Shown here piece after piece: positions 9,314-17,425 of a DNA stretch of 64,000 nt. The DNA comes from Rhodospirillaceae bacterium (GTDB taxonomy: Bacteria > Pseudomonadota > Alphaproteobacteria > Dongiales > Dongiaceae): contig JADJQM010000002.1 in NCBI GenBank assembly GCA_016712715.1, positions 1,240,001-1,304,000 on the forward strand. Direction: 5' to 3'. The position numbers were made by a program, and so were the translations under genes. Positions within the stretch are counted from its first letter, which is position 1. Every line of letters begins with the position of its first letter. The notes under the pieces were generated by a model, which had not been told where the DNA came from, made no database searches, and saw nothing but the letters and a program-made list of their open reading frames with translations.

Positions 9314-9502
9314 TTTGACCTCTCTGGTCTGCGTCTTCGGCCGGAAGCGCCGGCTTTCAATAACCCGGCGCCGATGGCCTGGCTACCGGTTGCCTGCCTA
9401 TATGCGCGAGGTGCCATGGCGACATTGTGGCGGGGGAGGTGCAATCCAAAGGCAAATCATGCCATGCTGCCGGCAATGGGGCAGGATGGCGCGGGCGGAT
9501 CA

Positions 9503-10324
9503 ATGCGGGCAGGTCGATCGCGAACGGGTCGGTGGCGGGCAATGCGGCGCTGCGCCGCCGTTTTGGGCGTGGCGGCGGCGATGGGCGTGGTGCCGACCGT
9601 GCGCGCCAGCGACATCAACGACGATGTGATCCTGGGCGCCCTGGTCGCCGAATTCCATATCAGCGTCGCTGCCTCCCTGCTGCCCGATGCGACGCCGGAA
9701 ACCGTGCCCGATGCCGCGACCTCCGAAGCTGCCATCATCGGTGCGGCACAACTCATCCTCCTCACCGGTATCATCGACCGGCCCCAGGCCGGCGAAGCCG
9801 ATCTCGGCAAGGCGCTGGATGCGTTCCTGAGCTTCGCCGTCACCCTCGAACCCACGCGCGAGGCGCCGCTCACCCCCACTTTCGCCCGCGTGCTGGCCTG
9901 CCAGCTCATCGGCGCCGATCCCGTGGCCCATGCCGCCCTGGGCTCGACCATCGGCGTCAAGACCGAGGCCGCCGCCGATTGCCAGAAATCCTTCGCCAAG
10001 GCCGCGGCCCTCTGGAACGAACGCCTCGCCCCCTATCGGCGCGGTCCGGGCCTGACACCGCCCAAGGATTCCGGCCCGCGTTATGTCGAGATCGCCCCGG
10101 TGATCGACGAGGCCAATGAAGCGATCGCACAGGCGCTGCGCGGCAACGGCCTCTATGACAGCCTCGCCGAACGCCTCAACGCGGAGCTGGCGCTGCCCTT
10201 TGCGCGCATGCTGCTGGTGACCGAATGCGGTGGCCCCAACGCCTTCTTCAACCCCGACCGCCGCGAAATCGTGCTGTGCGACGAACGCATCGCCGCCTGG
10301 ATCGCCGTGCTGGGGAAAGGGTAG
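9503..10324 (+). CDS. Exported DUF4344-like protein lacking the HExxH part
   Basis: A basic N-terminus and hydrophobic stretch (AAVLGVAAAMGVV, ending VRA) form a signal peptide. The C-terminal segment MLLVTECGGPNAFFNPDR followed by EIVLCDE resembles the DUF4344 putative metallopeptidase family. That family normally continues into an HExxH-type helix, but here translation ends about ten residues later. There is no room for more, because the convergent gene ends at 10335. It may be a short or inactive member. The start is uncertain: in-frame ATGs exist at 9374, 9476, 9503 and 9542; 9503 gives the best signal peptide n-region. Confidence 0.55.
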   Translation: MRAGRSRTGRWRAMRRCAAVLGVAAAMGVVPTVRASDINDDVILGALVAEFHISVAASLLPDATPETVPDAATSEAAIIGAAQLILLTGIIDRPQAGEADLGKALDAFLSFAVTLEPTREAPLTPTFARVLACQLIGADPVAHAALGSTIGVKTEAAADCQKSFAKAAALWNERLAPYRRGPGLTPPKDSGPRYVEIAPVIDEANEAIAQALRGNGLYDSLAERLNAELALPFARMLLVTECGGPNAFFNPDRREIVLCDERIAAWIAVLGKG

Positions 10325-10334
10325 GCGGGTCGGC

Positions 10335-11102
10335 TTACGCCCGCTTCTTCAGATATTCATCGCACAATTCAACCAACCGCTCCCGCCCGAAGCTCGGATC
10401 ATGCCCGGCATGCACCACGGTGACCGGCAGCTCGCGCAGCCGCTTCATGGTGCGTACATAGGCCGGGATGTCGGAATGGCCGAGTTCGTCGAGCAGCGGC
10501 CCGTCATAAAGCGCATCGCCCGAGAACAGCGTGCCGGTTGAGGCTTCCCACAATCCCATCGAGCCCGGCGAGTGGCCGGGCAGATGCAGGATTTCAAAAC
10601 GCCGGTCGCCGGTCTCCACCACATCGCCTTCCTCGACGATCTCGGTCACCCGCGCCGGATGGATCCTGTAGCTTCGCAGGTCATAGCCCGCATGGGGCAA
10701 GGCCGTGATGAGGTCGCTGTCGATCTCGTAGCCTGCCACCCGGATCTTGATCAGCTCGTCATCGGTGAAATCGGAAAACAGCAGCGTGCCCTCTTCGCTG
10801 GGTTTGCCGAGGTTCTCGGCCTCGTGCTTGTGGACGATGGTGCTCTCGAATTCATGATGGCTGCCGATATGATCGGCATGGGTATGTGTGGCGACCGCCG
10901 TCACCGCCTTGCCGAGCAGGTTCTTCGCAGCCTCGGTCAAGCTCGCGATCCCCATGCCGGTATCGATCATGAGGTCGCGGTCCCGGCCGCGCACATGCCA
11001 GATATTGCAGCGCATGAGCGGGATGACATGGGGCTCCCACAGCAGGGTGATGCCGTCATCAATGCGCGTCATCTCGAACCAGCGGTCGGCGATGGGAATC
11101 AT
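10335..11102 (-). CDS. MBL-fold metallo-hydrolase
   Basis: 255 residues, metallo-beta-lactamase fold. The metal-binding motif is HTHADH (residues 73-78), with further ligand candidates in LPGHSPGS and VVHAGHD. Glyoxalase II-like and quorum-quenching enzymes share this layout, so the substrate is not assignable. The ATG at 11102 lies only four bases after the stop of the upstream enoyl-CoA hydratase gene, so the two form an operon. Confidence 0.88.
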   Translation of the reverse strand: MIPIADRWFEMTRIDDGITLLWEPHVIPLMRCNIWHVRGRDRDLMIDTGMGIASLTEAAKNLLGKAVTAVATHTHADHIGSHHEFESTIVHKHEAENLGKPSEEGTLLFSDFTDDELIKIRVAGYEIDSDLITALPHAGYDLRSYRIHPARVTEIVEEGDVVETGDRRFEILHLPGHSPGSMGLWEASTGTLFSGDALYDGPLLDELGHSDIPAYVRTMKRLRELPVTVVHAGHDPSFGRERLVELCDEYLKKRA

Positions 11103-11106
11103 GCTC

Positions 11107-11892
11107 TCACATCCCCTTGAAGATGGCCGGACGCTTGCCGAGGAAGGCCGCCAATCCTTCCTGGAAATCCTCGCTGTCGGCGGCCTGCGATTGCAACTCC
11201 GCTTCCAGCGCCAATTGCTGTTCCAGGCTGTGGTGCCCGCCGGCATTGAACGCCTTCTTCATCAGCGCGAGAGCCATGGTCGGTGCCTTCGCCAGGCGCT
11301 GGGCCAGCGCATCCACCTCGGCCGCGAACGCCGCATCCGGCACCGCGCGCCAGATGAGCCCCATCTCGACCGCTTGGCTTGCCGTGAGCTTCTCGCCCAG
11401 CATCGCCAATGCCATCGCGCGTGCCGGCCCCAGCAATCGCTGCAGCTGATAGGTGCCGCCCGCATCGGGGATGAGGCCGATGCGCGCGAAGGCAAGATCG
11501 AACACAGCACTTTCATTGGCGAGCGTGATGTCGGCGGCAAGCGCCAGGCTCATGCCGGCGCCGGCCGCGATGCCGTTGACCGCGGCGATCACCGGCACAT
11601 TCAGGCTGCGGATCTGCCGCACCACCGGATTGTAATAGCGCTCGACCGTGTCGCGGCAGGTGCGGCCATCCTCGACCGCGCCCTTGTCGGTCAAATCCTG
11701 CCCGGCACAGAAGCCGCGCCCCGCGCCGCTGATGATCAGCACCCGCGCGCTATCGTCGGCGGCGATGTCGGCCAGCGCATCGGACAATTGGCCAAGAAGG
11801 TCCCGCGTCAGTGCATTGAGGCGCTGCGGCCGGTTGAGGGTGAGGCGGCGGATGGCGCCCTCTGCTGAGACAAGGATGTCGGCTTCGCTCAT
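11107..11892 (-). CDS. Enoyl-CoA hydratase/isomerase family protein (PaaG-like)
   Basis: 261 residues with the crotonase fold. The oxyanion-hole segments are visible: GRGFCAGQDL (about 58-67) and NGIAAGAGMSLALAADI (about 105-121). The FCAGQDL wording and an Asp in the active-site region (FARIGLIPDAGG) resemble 2-(1,2-epoxy-1,2-dihydrophenyl)acetyl-CoA isomerase, PaaG. No other phenylacetate genes are present, so a general enoyl-CoA hydratase or isomerase role is equally possible. The frame is open upstream to 12180, but ATG 11892 (MSEADILV) begins the family domain. Confidence 0.82.
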   Translation of the reverse strand: MSEADILVSAEGAIRRLTLNRPQRLNALTRDLLGQLSDALADIAADDSARVLIISGAGRGFCAGQDLTDKGAVEDGRTCRDTVERYYNPVVRQIRSLNVPVIAAVNGIAAGAGMSLALAADITLANESAVFDLAFARIGLIPDAGGTYQLQRLLGPARAMALAMLGEKLTASQAVEMGLIWRAVPDAAFAAEVDALAQRLAKAPTMALALMKKAFNAGGHHSLEQQLALEAELQSQAADSEDFQEGLAAFLGKRPAIFKGM

Positions 11893-12000
11893 GATGATTG
11901 GATCGCTTTGCTGTGGGGTCAACGGGTCGCAGGCGAGGGATGATGCCATATCCCGCGGGGCATGCGATAGTTCCCGCAAGAGCAATGTTCGGGTGATGAC

Positions 12001-12375
12001 ATGAACAAATGGCTGGCCGCTGCCGGCTTTCACGGGGCGATGGCGGTGGCGATCGGCGCCTGGGCCGCCCATGGTGCCGAGGCAATCCTGCCACCGCACG
12101 CCATCGACTGGGTCAGGACCGGGTCTTCCTACCAGCTGTGGCATGCGGTAGCGCTCATTGGCATTGCGGCCCTCAGCCAACGCACATCTGTGCGTCTTGT
12201 CACAATCTCCGGCCTCGCCTTCGCCCTGGGCGCGCTGCTATTTTCGGGTAGTCTTTATCTATTGGCCGCTGACGGGCCGCGTATACTGGTCTATCTCACC
12301 CCGATCGGCGGCAGCCTGCTCATCCTCGGCTGGCTCCTGCTGCTGATTGCGGGCCTCAAAAAGGGTTCCATCTGA
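12001..12375 (+). CDS. DUF423 family membrane protein
   Basis: 124 residues with four predicted membrane helices. The N-terminal AAGFHGAMAVAIGAWAAHG matches the conserved start of DUF423 (YgdD-like) proteins. Function is unknown. Its stop overlaps the start of the next gene (TGATG at 12373-12377), so it heads a three-gene operon with the LprI-like and deacetylase-like genes. Confidence 0.82.
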   Translation: MNKWLAAAGFHGAMAVAIGAWAAHGAEAILPPHAIDWVRTGSSYQLWHAVALIGIAALSQRTSVRLVTISGLAFALGALLFSGSLYLLAADGPRILVYLTPIGGSLLILGWLLLLIAGLKKGSI

Positions 12376-13139
12376 TGTTCCGCAGCCTTGCCATCCTCTC
12401 GACCTTTGCACTTTTGTTGGCGACGCCCGCCTTCGCACAGGACGCACAGCCGAGCTTCGATTGCGCGAAGGCCTCGACCACCCTCGAACACGCAATCTGT
12501 TCCGATGACATCCTCTCCGGCATCGATGCGGATCTTGCCGCCATCTATACCGAGGCGCTGGCGCAAGCCGCCGATCCTGAAACCCTGCGGGCTGAGCAGC
12601 GCGACTGGGCAAGCCAGCGTTCCGCCGCCTGCGGCATCGTGCCCGGTGCCGATGACGATATGGTCGAGATCAGCAGCGCCGCCCATACCTGCCTCATCGA
12701 GCTCTACACCGCGCGCATGGCGAATCTGGCCGAGGCATCACCGGTCGCGGGCGAAGTGCCCGATCCCGCCCGTCTCCTCACCGGCCTCTGGCAATTGAGC
12801 GATCTCATCGAGGCGCAGGATCCGGCTCTGACCGGCTCCGGGCAGAAGGGCCGCCTCATCCGCCTCGACCGCCACAGCTTGAGCACCTTGGGTGGTGCCG
12901 GTTGCGCCGGTCCCACGCTCCAGCCTCTGGCCGAGGCGCGCGCGCGGCCGCTGGATGCCGAGGAAGCAGCCCTCATCGCCAAGGCCGACGCCGCCCAGGC
13001 GAACAGCGTCGAGGGCGTCGCCGGCTTCTGCCTCGGGCGCCTGTTCGCGCTCTATCTGCCGGGCGCTGATGGTTCGCTGCTGGTGGCCGATGCCAGTGCC
13101 ACCTATCGCCTGACGCGCCTCTCCAGCGGGACGCCATGA
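12375..13139 (+). CDS. Secreted LprI-like (DUF1311) protein
   Basis: 254 residues: signal peptide (about 1-21, ending AFAQ) and an N-terminal LprI/DUF1311 domain with its paired cysteines (FDCAKA, HAICSD, WASQRSAACG, HTCLIELY). The founding family member inhibits lysozyme; most members are uncharacterised. The C-terminal ~120 residues hold two more cysteines and no recognised domain. It overlaps both neighbours by one and four bases, so translational coupling is likely. Confidence 0.72.
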   Translation: MFRSLAILSTFALLLATPAFAQDAQPSFDCAKASTTLEHAICSDDILSGIDADLAAIYTEALAQAADPETLRAEQRDWASQRSAACGIVPGADDDMVEISSAAHTCLIELYTARMANLAEASPVAGEVPDPARLLTGLWQLSDLIEAQDPALTGSGQKGRLIRLDRHSLSTLGGAGCAGPTLQPLAEARARPLDAEEAALIAKADAAQANSVEGVAGFCLGRLFALYLPGADGSLLVADASATYRLTRLSSGTP

Positions 13140-14062
13140 CCACCGGCCTCTATACCCATGCGTCCTGCCTCGGCCACGATACCGGACCAGGTCATCCCGA
13201 ACGCATCCAGCGCCTCGTGGCCATCCTCCGCCTGCTCGACGATCCGATCTACGCCGCCCTCGACCGGCGCGACGCACCGGAAGTCACGCGCGATCAGCTC
13301 GCCCGTGTGCATACCCGTGCCTATATCGATGAAGTCTTCGCGGCCATTCCCACGGTCGGCCAGGGCGAGCTCGACGGCGACACCGTGCTCTCGCCCGGCT
13401 CCGGTGCCGCGGCGCTCCATGCCGCCGGCGCCGTGACGGCGGCGGTGGGCGCCGTGCTGAAGGGTGAGTTGACCAACGCCTTCTGCGCCGTGCGCCCACC
13501 GGGGCATCATGCCGAGCGCGATCTCGCCATGGGCTTCTGCATCTTCAACAATGTCGCGGTGGGGGCGGCCGAGGCGCTCGATGCCTTCGGCCTCGACCGT
13601 GTCGCCATTTTCGATTTCGACGTCCATCACGGCAACGGCACGCAGCACATCTTCGACCATGATCCGCGCGTGCTCTATGCCTCGACCCATCAAAGCCCGC
13701 TTTATCCCGGCACGGGTGCAAAGAACGAGAAGGGCGTCGGCAACATCGTCAACGCGCCGCTACCACCTTATGCGGGTTCCGAGGAATTCTGCGACGCCGT
13801 CGAGGAGACGATCCTCCCCGCTTTGGAAAAATTCCGCCCGGACCTGCTGCTCATCTCCGCCGGCTTCGACGCCCACCGCGCCGATCCCCTGGCCAGCCTC
13901 GAATTCGAAACCGAGGATTACGCCTGGGTCACCGACCAGCTCGTGACGCTGGCGGCAGGCTTGTGCGGCGGCCGCATCGTCTCGACCCTCGAAGGCGGCT
14001 ATGATTTGAACGCGCTCGCCGAATCCGTCACAGCGCATGTGGCGGCATTGCAGCGGGCGTAA
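13136..14062 (+). CDS. Histone deacetylase family protein (class II-like amidohydrolase)
   Basis: 308 residues. The Zn-dependent deacetylase motifs are complete: PPGHHAERDLAMGFC (from residue 121), FDFDVHHGNGTQ (159-170, supplying the Asp/His ligands), SAGFDAHRADPL and LEGGYDL. Bacterial members act on acetylpolyamines, acetoin-related or other acetylated substrates; the substrate here is unknown. It is the third gene of the DUF423 operon, with an ATGA overlap at 13136-13139. Confidence 0.9.
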   Translation: MTTGLYTHASCLGHDTGPGHPERIQRLVAILRLLDDPIYAALDRRDAPEVTRDQLARVHTRAYIDEVFAAIPTVGQGELDGDTVLSPGSGAAALHAAGAVTAAVGAVLKGELTNAFCAVRPPGHHAERDLAMGFCIFNNVAVGAAEALDAFGLDRVAIFDFDVHHGNGTQHIFDHDPRVLYASTHQSPLYPGTGAKNEKGVGNIVNAPLPPYAGSEEFCDAVEETILPALEKFRPDLLLISAGFDAHRADPLASLEFETEDYAWVTDQLVTLAAGLCGGRIVSTLEGGYDLNALAESVTAHVAALQRA

Positions 14063-14090
14063 GCTTCTCGATTTCTTGCGTGTAAAAATT

Positions 14091-14130
14091 CGTCATGGTC
14101 CGCGAAGGCGGACCACCCACGAGTTTCTTG
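14091..14130 (+). repeat. REP-like palindromic element, copy A
   Basis: A hairpin with 7-bp stem GGTCCGC / GCGGACC around a GAAG loop (14097-14114), flanked by a conserved CGTCAT head and ACCCACGAG tail. The 40 bases are identical to copy B at 14752-14791. It lies between the deacetylase gene and a small secreted-protein gene. Confidence 0.85.
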
Positions 14131-14198
14131 AACGCCGCAAAATCGCCATCATCCCCGGCAAGTGTGACGGCCCGCTTTATGCCAGTCACGAGTTCTCG

Positions 14199-14717
14199 AT
14201 GCTGCCCACCGGCAAATCCATTTGGCTAGCCATCGCCGTCGCGACGATGTTCTGCGCGGCCGGAATGCCATATCCGGCCGCCGCGGACGGTCCGCCGACC
14301 TATCGCATCCATTGCAGTGGCGCGACCTACGGCGTTGATCGAGTCATCTGCGACAATCTTGCGCTTACTCTGAGCTACAACAAGATCATCCGGGCACTCG
14401 ACGGCAAGCGGGGAATCTACTATGCGGACAATATCGGCAACGGTATCCCAAAGGGGAGTGCGATGGTCCACCTGGCGCGCGCCCAATGGGGACGGGATTG
14501 CGATATCGCGCCGGCTCATGGCCGCGACCCAGCCTTTTCAAGGATGACGACGGCCTGCCTCGTCGATTCATTGCGGTCCGCGCATTTCTCCATTCGTTGC
14601 CCGCTCTTCCTAACGCTCGTCGGATTGCCCAGCGAAGCCCAGCAGCGAAAGTGGGGCGATCTCAACCAGGATTTCTGTGAGGAAGAGGCACGGCTTCAGT
14701 TTGCCGAACCCGAATGA
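14199..14717 (+). CDS. Secreted LprI-like (DUF1311-type) protein, divergent
   Basis: 172 residues. The signal peptide spans about residues 1-30 (hydrophobic LAIAVATMFCAAGM, ending AAA). The mature part has the spacing of an LprI-type domain: a Cys, then VDRVICDN, RAQWGRDC and a later C-L-V-D-S-L-R-S-A-H-F block. It is more diverged than the LprI-like gene at 12375 and lacks the long C-terminal extension. The open frame extends upstream through REP copy A, but ATG 14199 is the only start giving a signal peptide. Confidence 0.55.
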   Translation: MLPTGKSIWLAIAVATMFCAAGMPYPAAADGPPTYRIHCSGATYGVDRVICDNLALTLSYNKIIRALDGKRGIYYADNIGNGIPKGSAMVHLARAQWGRDCDIAPAHGRDPAFSRMTTACLVDSLRSAHFSIRCPLFLTLVGLPSEAQQRKWGDLNQDFCEEEARLQFAEPE

Positions 14718-14751
14718 CGGGCACGAAGCTCCTCCTCCCCCACACCCCAAT

Positions 14752-14791
14752 CGTCATGGTCCGCGAAGGCGGACCACCCACGAGTTTCTTG
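14752..14791 (+). repeat. REP-like palindromic element, copy B
   Basis: Identical over 40 bases to copy A. It lies upstream of the GIY-YIG gene in inverted orientation relative to copy C (15149-15183). Its last bases (TTGCTT, starting at 14789) double as a candidate -35 box. Confidence 0.88.
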
Positions 14792-14818
14792 CTTATAACA
14801 CTATTATTAGTATATAAT
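14789..14818 (+). promoter_or_regulatory. Candidate promoter of the GIY-YIG gene
   Basis: TTGCTT at 14789-14794 and a perfect TATAAT at 14813-14818 are separated by 18 bases in an AT-rich stretch unlike the surrounding sequence. The -35 box lies in the tail of REP copy B, so the element would carry part of the promoter. Confidence 0.55.
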
Positions 14819-14854
14819 CTGAAGCGAAGATAAACCAACGCACGTTGCTACCCA

Positions 14855-15142
14855 ATGCAGCTTGGCGGCTGGGTTTACATCCTGACCAATCGCCCGAACG
14901 GGACGCTCTATGTCGGCGTTACGAGTGACCTTGCGCAACGCATGGCACAGCATCGCGACGGCACATTCGAAGGGTTCACCAAATACTATGGCCTGAAGCG
15001 CTTGGTCTATGCCGAGCGGCACGAAGAGATTGCTGAGGCGATAGCTCGTGAGAAGCGATTGAAGACTTGGCTCCGTGCGTGGACGGTCCGATTGATCGTG
15101 GCCGACAATCCTGATTGGCGGGACCTCAGCGCGGAAATGTAG
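14855..15142 (+). CDS. Small GIY-YIG nuclease-domain protein
   Basis: 95 residues, a single GIY-YIG domain: VYIL at residues 7-10 and LYVGVT at 19-24 (the GIY and YIG strands), Arg29, and Glu66 in AIAREKRLK, followed by the WLRAWTVRLI helix and PDWRDL end typical of this subfamily. It would cleave DNA by a Tyr/Glu metal-dependent mechanism. The gene is flanked by inverted copies B and C of the REP-like element, with only seven bases between its stop codon and copy C. A role linked to those repeats is an inference. Confidence 0.85.
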   Translation: MQLGGWVYILTNRPNGTLYVGVTSDLAQRMAQHRDGTFEGFTKYYGLKRLVYAERHEEIAEAIAREKRLKTWLRAWTVRLIVADNPDWRDLSAEM

Positions 15143-15148
15143 GGATGT

Positions 15149-15183
15149 AACTCGTGGGTGGTCCGCCTTCGCGGACCATGACG
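15149..15183 (-). repeat. REP-like palindromic element, copy C
   Basis: Inverted copy of the same element (stem GGTCCGC / GCGGACC, loop CTTC as read on the plus strand), just after the GIY-YIG gene. Copies B and C together bracket a 432-bp unit (14752-15183). Confidence 0.88.
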
Positions 15184-15230
15184 AGCTTTTTTCAACCGCT
15201 CGTTTGGACCAGCGCTTGCGGCCGGCCCCC

Positions 15231-15890
15231 TTACGCCTTCAGCGCATCAATCGCGGCCAGCTGTTCGCGGCGGCGTTGCATGCGTTTTTCGCGCATGTGG
15301 CGATAGGCCAGCACGACCTTGAGGCTCCAGCGATAGCCGAGCCAGCCGCAGACCGCGGCCCAGGGGATGAAACCCACCCACATGGCGAGCGCCCAGTCGA
15401 GGAAGAGGAGGCGCGAGATCACCTTGACCTGGTCCCAGAGGCCGAGCTGGTCGTTGACGAGATCGCGCGACATGGTGACGAAGCGATCGAAGCCCGAAAG
15501 GTCGTCCCAGTTCCCCATCATCACCTGGCCGGTGACATAGAATCCATAGAACATCGGTGCCGTGGTGAGCGGGTTGCTGATGAAGGTCCACAGCGCCGCC
15601 ACCACCACGTTGAAGCCCCAGTTGAAGCGTCGCGCCACCAGCCAGACCGCGACCACGATGGTCGACTGGCCGATGATCGGCATCAAACCGCAGATGACGC
15701 CCACCAGCACCGCCCGCGCGCTGTATTCGGCCGGGTGCCGCGCGCGCAGCATCGGTGTCACCAGTCGATAGCGGATATAGCGGCTGGCACGGCGGAAGAG
15801 GCCCGCCGGCTTCTGGCGGCCAGTGCCATTGCTGCGGCCATTTTGGGGGGTGGCAATCCGGCTGCCGTGATTGTGGTTCGCTGAATTCAT
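15231..15890 (-). CDS. DUF2062 domain membrane protein
   Basis: 219 residues. The DUF2062 domain covers about residues 45-200, with GVICGLMPIIGQST, the conserved F-I-S-N-P-L-T-T-A-P-M core and several hydrophobic segments. The N-terminus is polar and basic, and the C-terminus (HMREKRMQRRREQL) is strongly basic. Function is unknown. It is a single minus-strand gene between the repeat region and the plus-strand xseB cluster. Confidence 0.85.
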   Translation of the reverse strand: MNSANHNHGSRIATPQNGRSNGTGRQKPAGLFRRASRYIRYRLVTPMLRARHPAEYSARAVLVGVICGLMPIIGQSTIVVAVWLVARRFNWGFNVVVAALWTFISNPLTTAPMFYGFYVTGQVMMGNWDDLSGFDRFVTMSRDLVNDQLGLWDQVKVISRLLFLDWALAMWVGFIPWAAVCGWLGYRWSLKVVLAYRHMREKRMQRRREQLAAIDALKA

Positions 15891-16236
15891 CTTGGTGTTC
15901 TGACTTCCCTGTTGCGGTCATTTGGCAAGATCGAGCCGTAAATTGCAATCATCGAACAAATGCCTGCGACCAACGTCTAGGGTGGCGATTCGCCGGGGTC
16001 GGTCCGCCAACTATCTGAATCATCACGTTTCCCCGCTATTGTCGCGGACCCGGCGCGTCAGTAGAATGCGGCCCATCGGCGCTTGCGCGGCCGCCTTGCG
16101 ACAGAAGGCCGCGCCGGCGCCATTTTGATTGGCCACGTCACCAGACCGGCAGCTCTCTTTTGCCTGCCGAACGTGACGGAAATTTGACAAAAGAAGCGCC
16201 GCCCGCGACCCCCAGGCGGCGCCAGGGGAGCCTTCC
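15891..16236. other. Intergenic region between DUF2062 gene and xseB
   Basis: No convincing gene is present. It holds divergent upstream sequence for both neighbours, an 8-bp stem hairpin (GCGCGGCC 16085-16092 / GGCCGCGC 16107-16114) and an isolated TTGACA at 16184-16189 with no matching -10. GGGGAG at 16226-16231 serves as the xseB ribosome-binding site. Confidence 0.6.
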
Positions 16237-16500
16237 ATGGTGGACAACAAGACCGGCGCCAAGCCCGGCGCAGATATTGCGGGCATGAGCTTCGAGGAAG
16301 CACTCGCCGAATTGCAGGATCTGGTGAAGCGGCTGGAGCGCGGCGACAACAAGCTCGACGAGGCGATCAACGCCTATGAGCGGGGTGCTGCCCTGAAACA
16401 GCATTGCGAAATGAAGCTCAAGGAAGCCCAGCTCAAGGTCGAGAAGATCGTGCTGGGGCCGGACGGCAAGGTCCAGGCGGTTCCCGCCAATATTGACTAA
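16237..16500 (+). CDS. xseB: Exodeoxyribonuclease VII small subunit
   Basis: 87 residues, the usual size. The family core is clear: MSFEEALAELQDLVKRLERG and LDEAINAYERGAALKQHCE form the two coiled helices of XseB, which packs on XseA to make the single-strand-specific exonuclease VII. The xseA gene is not in the window. It lies 24 bases upstream of ispA, the common alphaproteobacterial order. Confidence 0.95.
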   Translation: MVDNKTGAKPGADIAGMSFEEALAELQDLVKRLERGDNKLDEAINAYERGAALKQHCEMKLKEAQLKVEKIVLGPDGKVQAVPANID

Positions 16501-16524
16501 CGAATTCAGTGATTGAGGTTATCC

Positions 16525-17409
16525 GTGTCCATCCAGAACGCCCTTAACGACGCAGCCTTGTCGGTCAACCGCAAGCTCGACGAACTCATTCAGCCCGTGA
16601 GCGATGCCGAGGGCCGCGTCTATGACGCGATGCGCTATGCGACCATGGTCGGCGGCAAGCGTATCCGGCCCTATCTCCTCATCAACAGCGCCGCGATCTT
16701 CAATGTCCATGCCGATTACGCGCTGCGCGCGGCGGCCGCCATCGAGATGCTGCATTGCTACAGCCTGGTGCATGACGATCTGCCCGCCATGGACAACAGC
16801 GATCTCCGCCGTGGCCAGCCGACCGCCCACAAGAAGTTCGACGAGGCGACCGCGATCCTCGCCGGCGACGGGCTCCTCACCATGGCCTTCGAGGTGCTGG
16901 CCCATCCCGACACCCATCCAGACGGCGTGGTGCGCGCCGAATTGTGCCTGGCGCTCGCCGTCTCCGGCGGGGCTGCCGGCATGGTCGGCGGGCAGATGAT
17001 CGATCTTGCCTCCGAGAACAAGGATCTCGACATCGGCGCCATCACCCGCCTGCAGCGTTTGAAGACCGGCGCCATCATCGCCTTCTCCTGCGAAGCCGGC
17101 GCCATCCTCGGCCATGCCTCCAAGGAACAGCGCCACGCCCTCATCGGCTATGCCCATGATCTGGGCCTCGCCTTCCAGATCGTCGACGATCTCCTGGATG
17201 CCGAGGGCGACGCCGCCGAGACGGGGAAGCCCACCGGTGCCGATGCCGCCGCGGGCAAGGCGACCTTCGTCTCGATCCTGGGGTTGGACCGTGCCCGCCA
17301 GCAGGCGCGGATGCTGGGCGACCAGGCCAATGCCCATCTCGACATTTTCGGCCACAAGGCCGATCCCCTGCGCTGGATGACGGAATTCGTCATCAGCCGA
17401 AAAAGCTGA
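16525..17409 (+). CDS. ispA: Polyprenyl (farnesyl/geranyl) diphosphate synthase
   Basis: 294 residues. It condenses IPP with allylic diphosphates. The first Asp-rich motif DDLPAMD is at about residues 84-90 and the second, DDLLD, at about 221-225; GGKRIRP (43-49) and KTGAII are also conserved. The two-residue insertion in the first motif is typical of bacterial farnesyl diphosphate synthases. GTG 16525 is chosen because GAGG (16515-16518) lies six bases upstream. dxs, the usual next gene, is absent here. Confidence 0.93.
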   Translation: MSIQNALNDAALSVNRKLDELIQPVSDAEGRVYDAMRYATMVGGKRIRPYLLINSAAIFNVHADYALRAAAAIEMLHCYSLVHDDLPAMDNSDLRRGQPTAHKKFDEATAILAGDGLLTMAFEVLAHPDTHPDGVVRAELCLALAVSGGAAGMVGGQMIDLASENKDLDIGAITRLQRLKTGAIIAFSCEAGAILGHASKEQRHALIGYAHDLGLAFQIVDDLLDAEGDAAETGKPTGADAAAGKATFVSILGLDRARQQARMLGDQANAHLDIFGHKADPLRWMTEFVISRKS

Positions 17410-17425
17410 CGGAACGGGGCACACG

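Noticed and set aside
10335..11892. MBL hydrolase plus PaaG-like gene as part of a phenylacetate pathway
   Set aside because: No other paa genes are nearby and the crotonase motif is not specific enough.
12001..13139. YgdD/LprI pair considered as a lysozyme-defence operon
   Set aside because: Domain resemblance alone does not establish lysozyme inhibition, and the third gene is a deacetylase-like enzyme.
16085..16114. Hairpin GCGCGGCC/GGCCGCGC as a terminator
   Set aside because: No gene on either strand ends just before it, the loop is long and there is no clean T-run.
16184..16212. TTGACA upstream of xseB as a promoter
   Set aside because: No acceptable -10 box at 16-19 bases; the sequence there is GC-rich.
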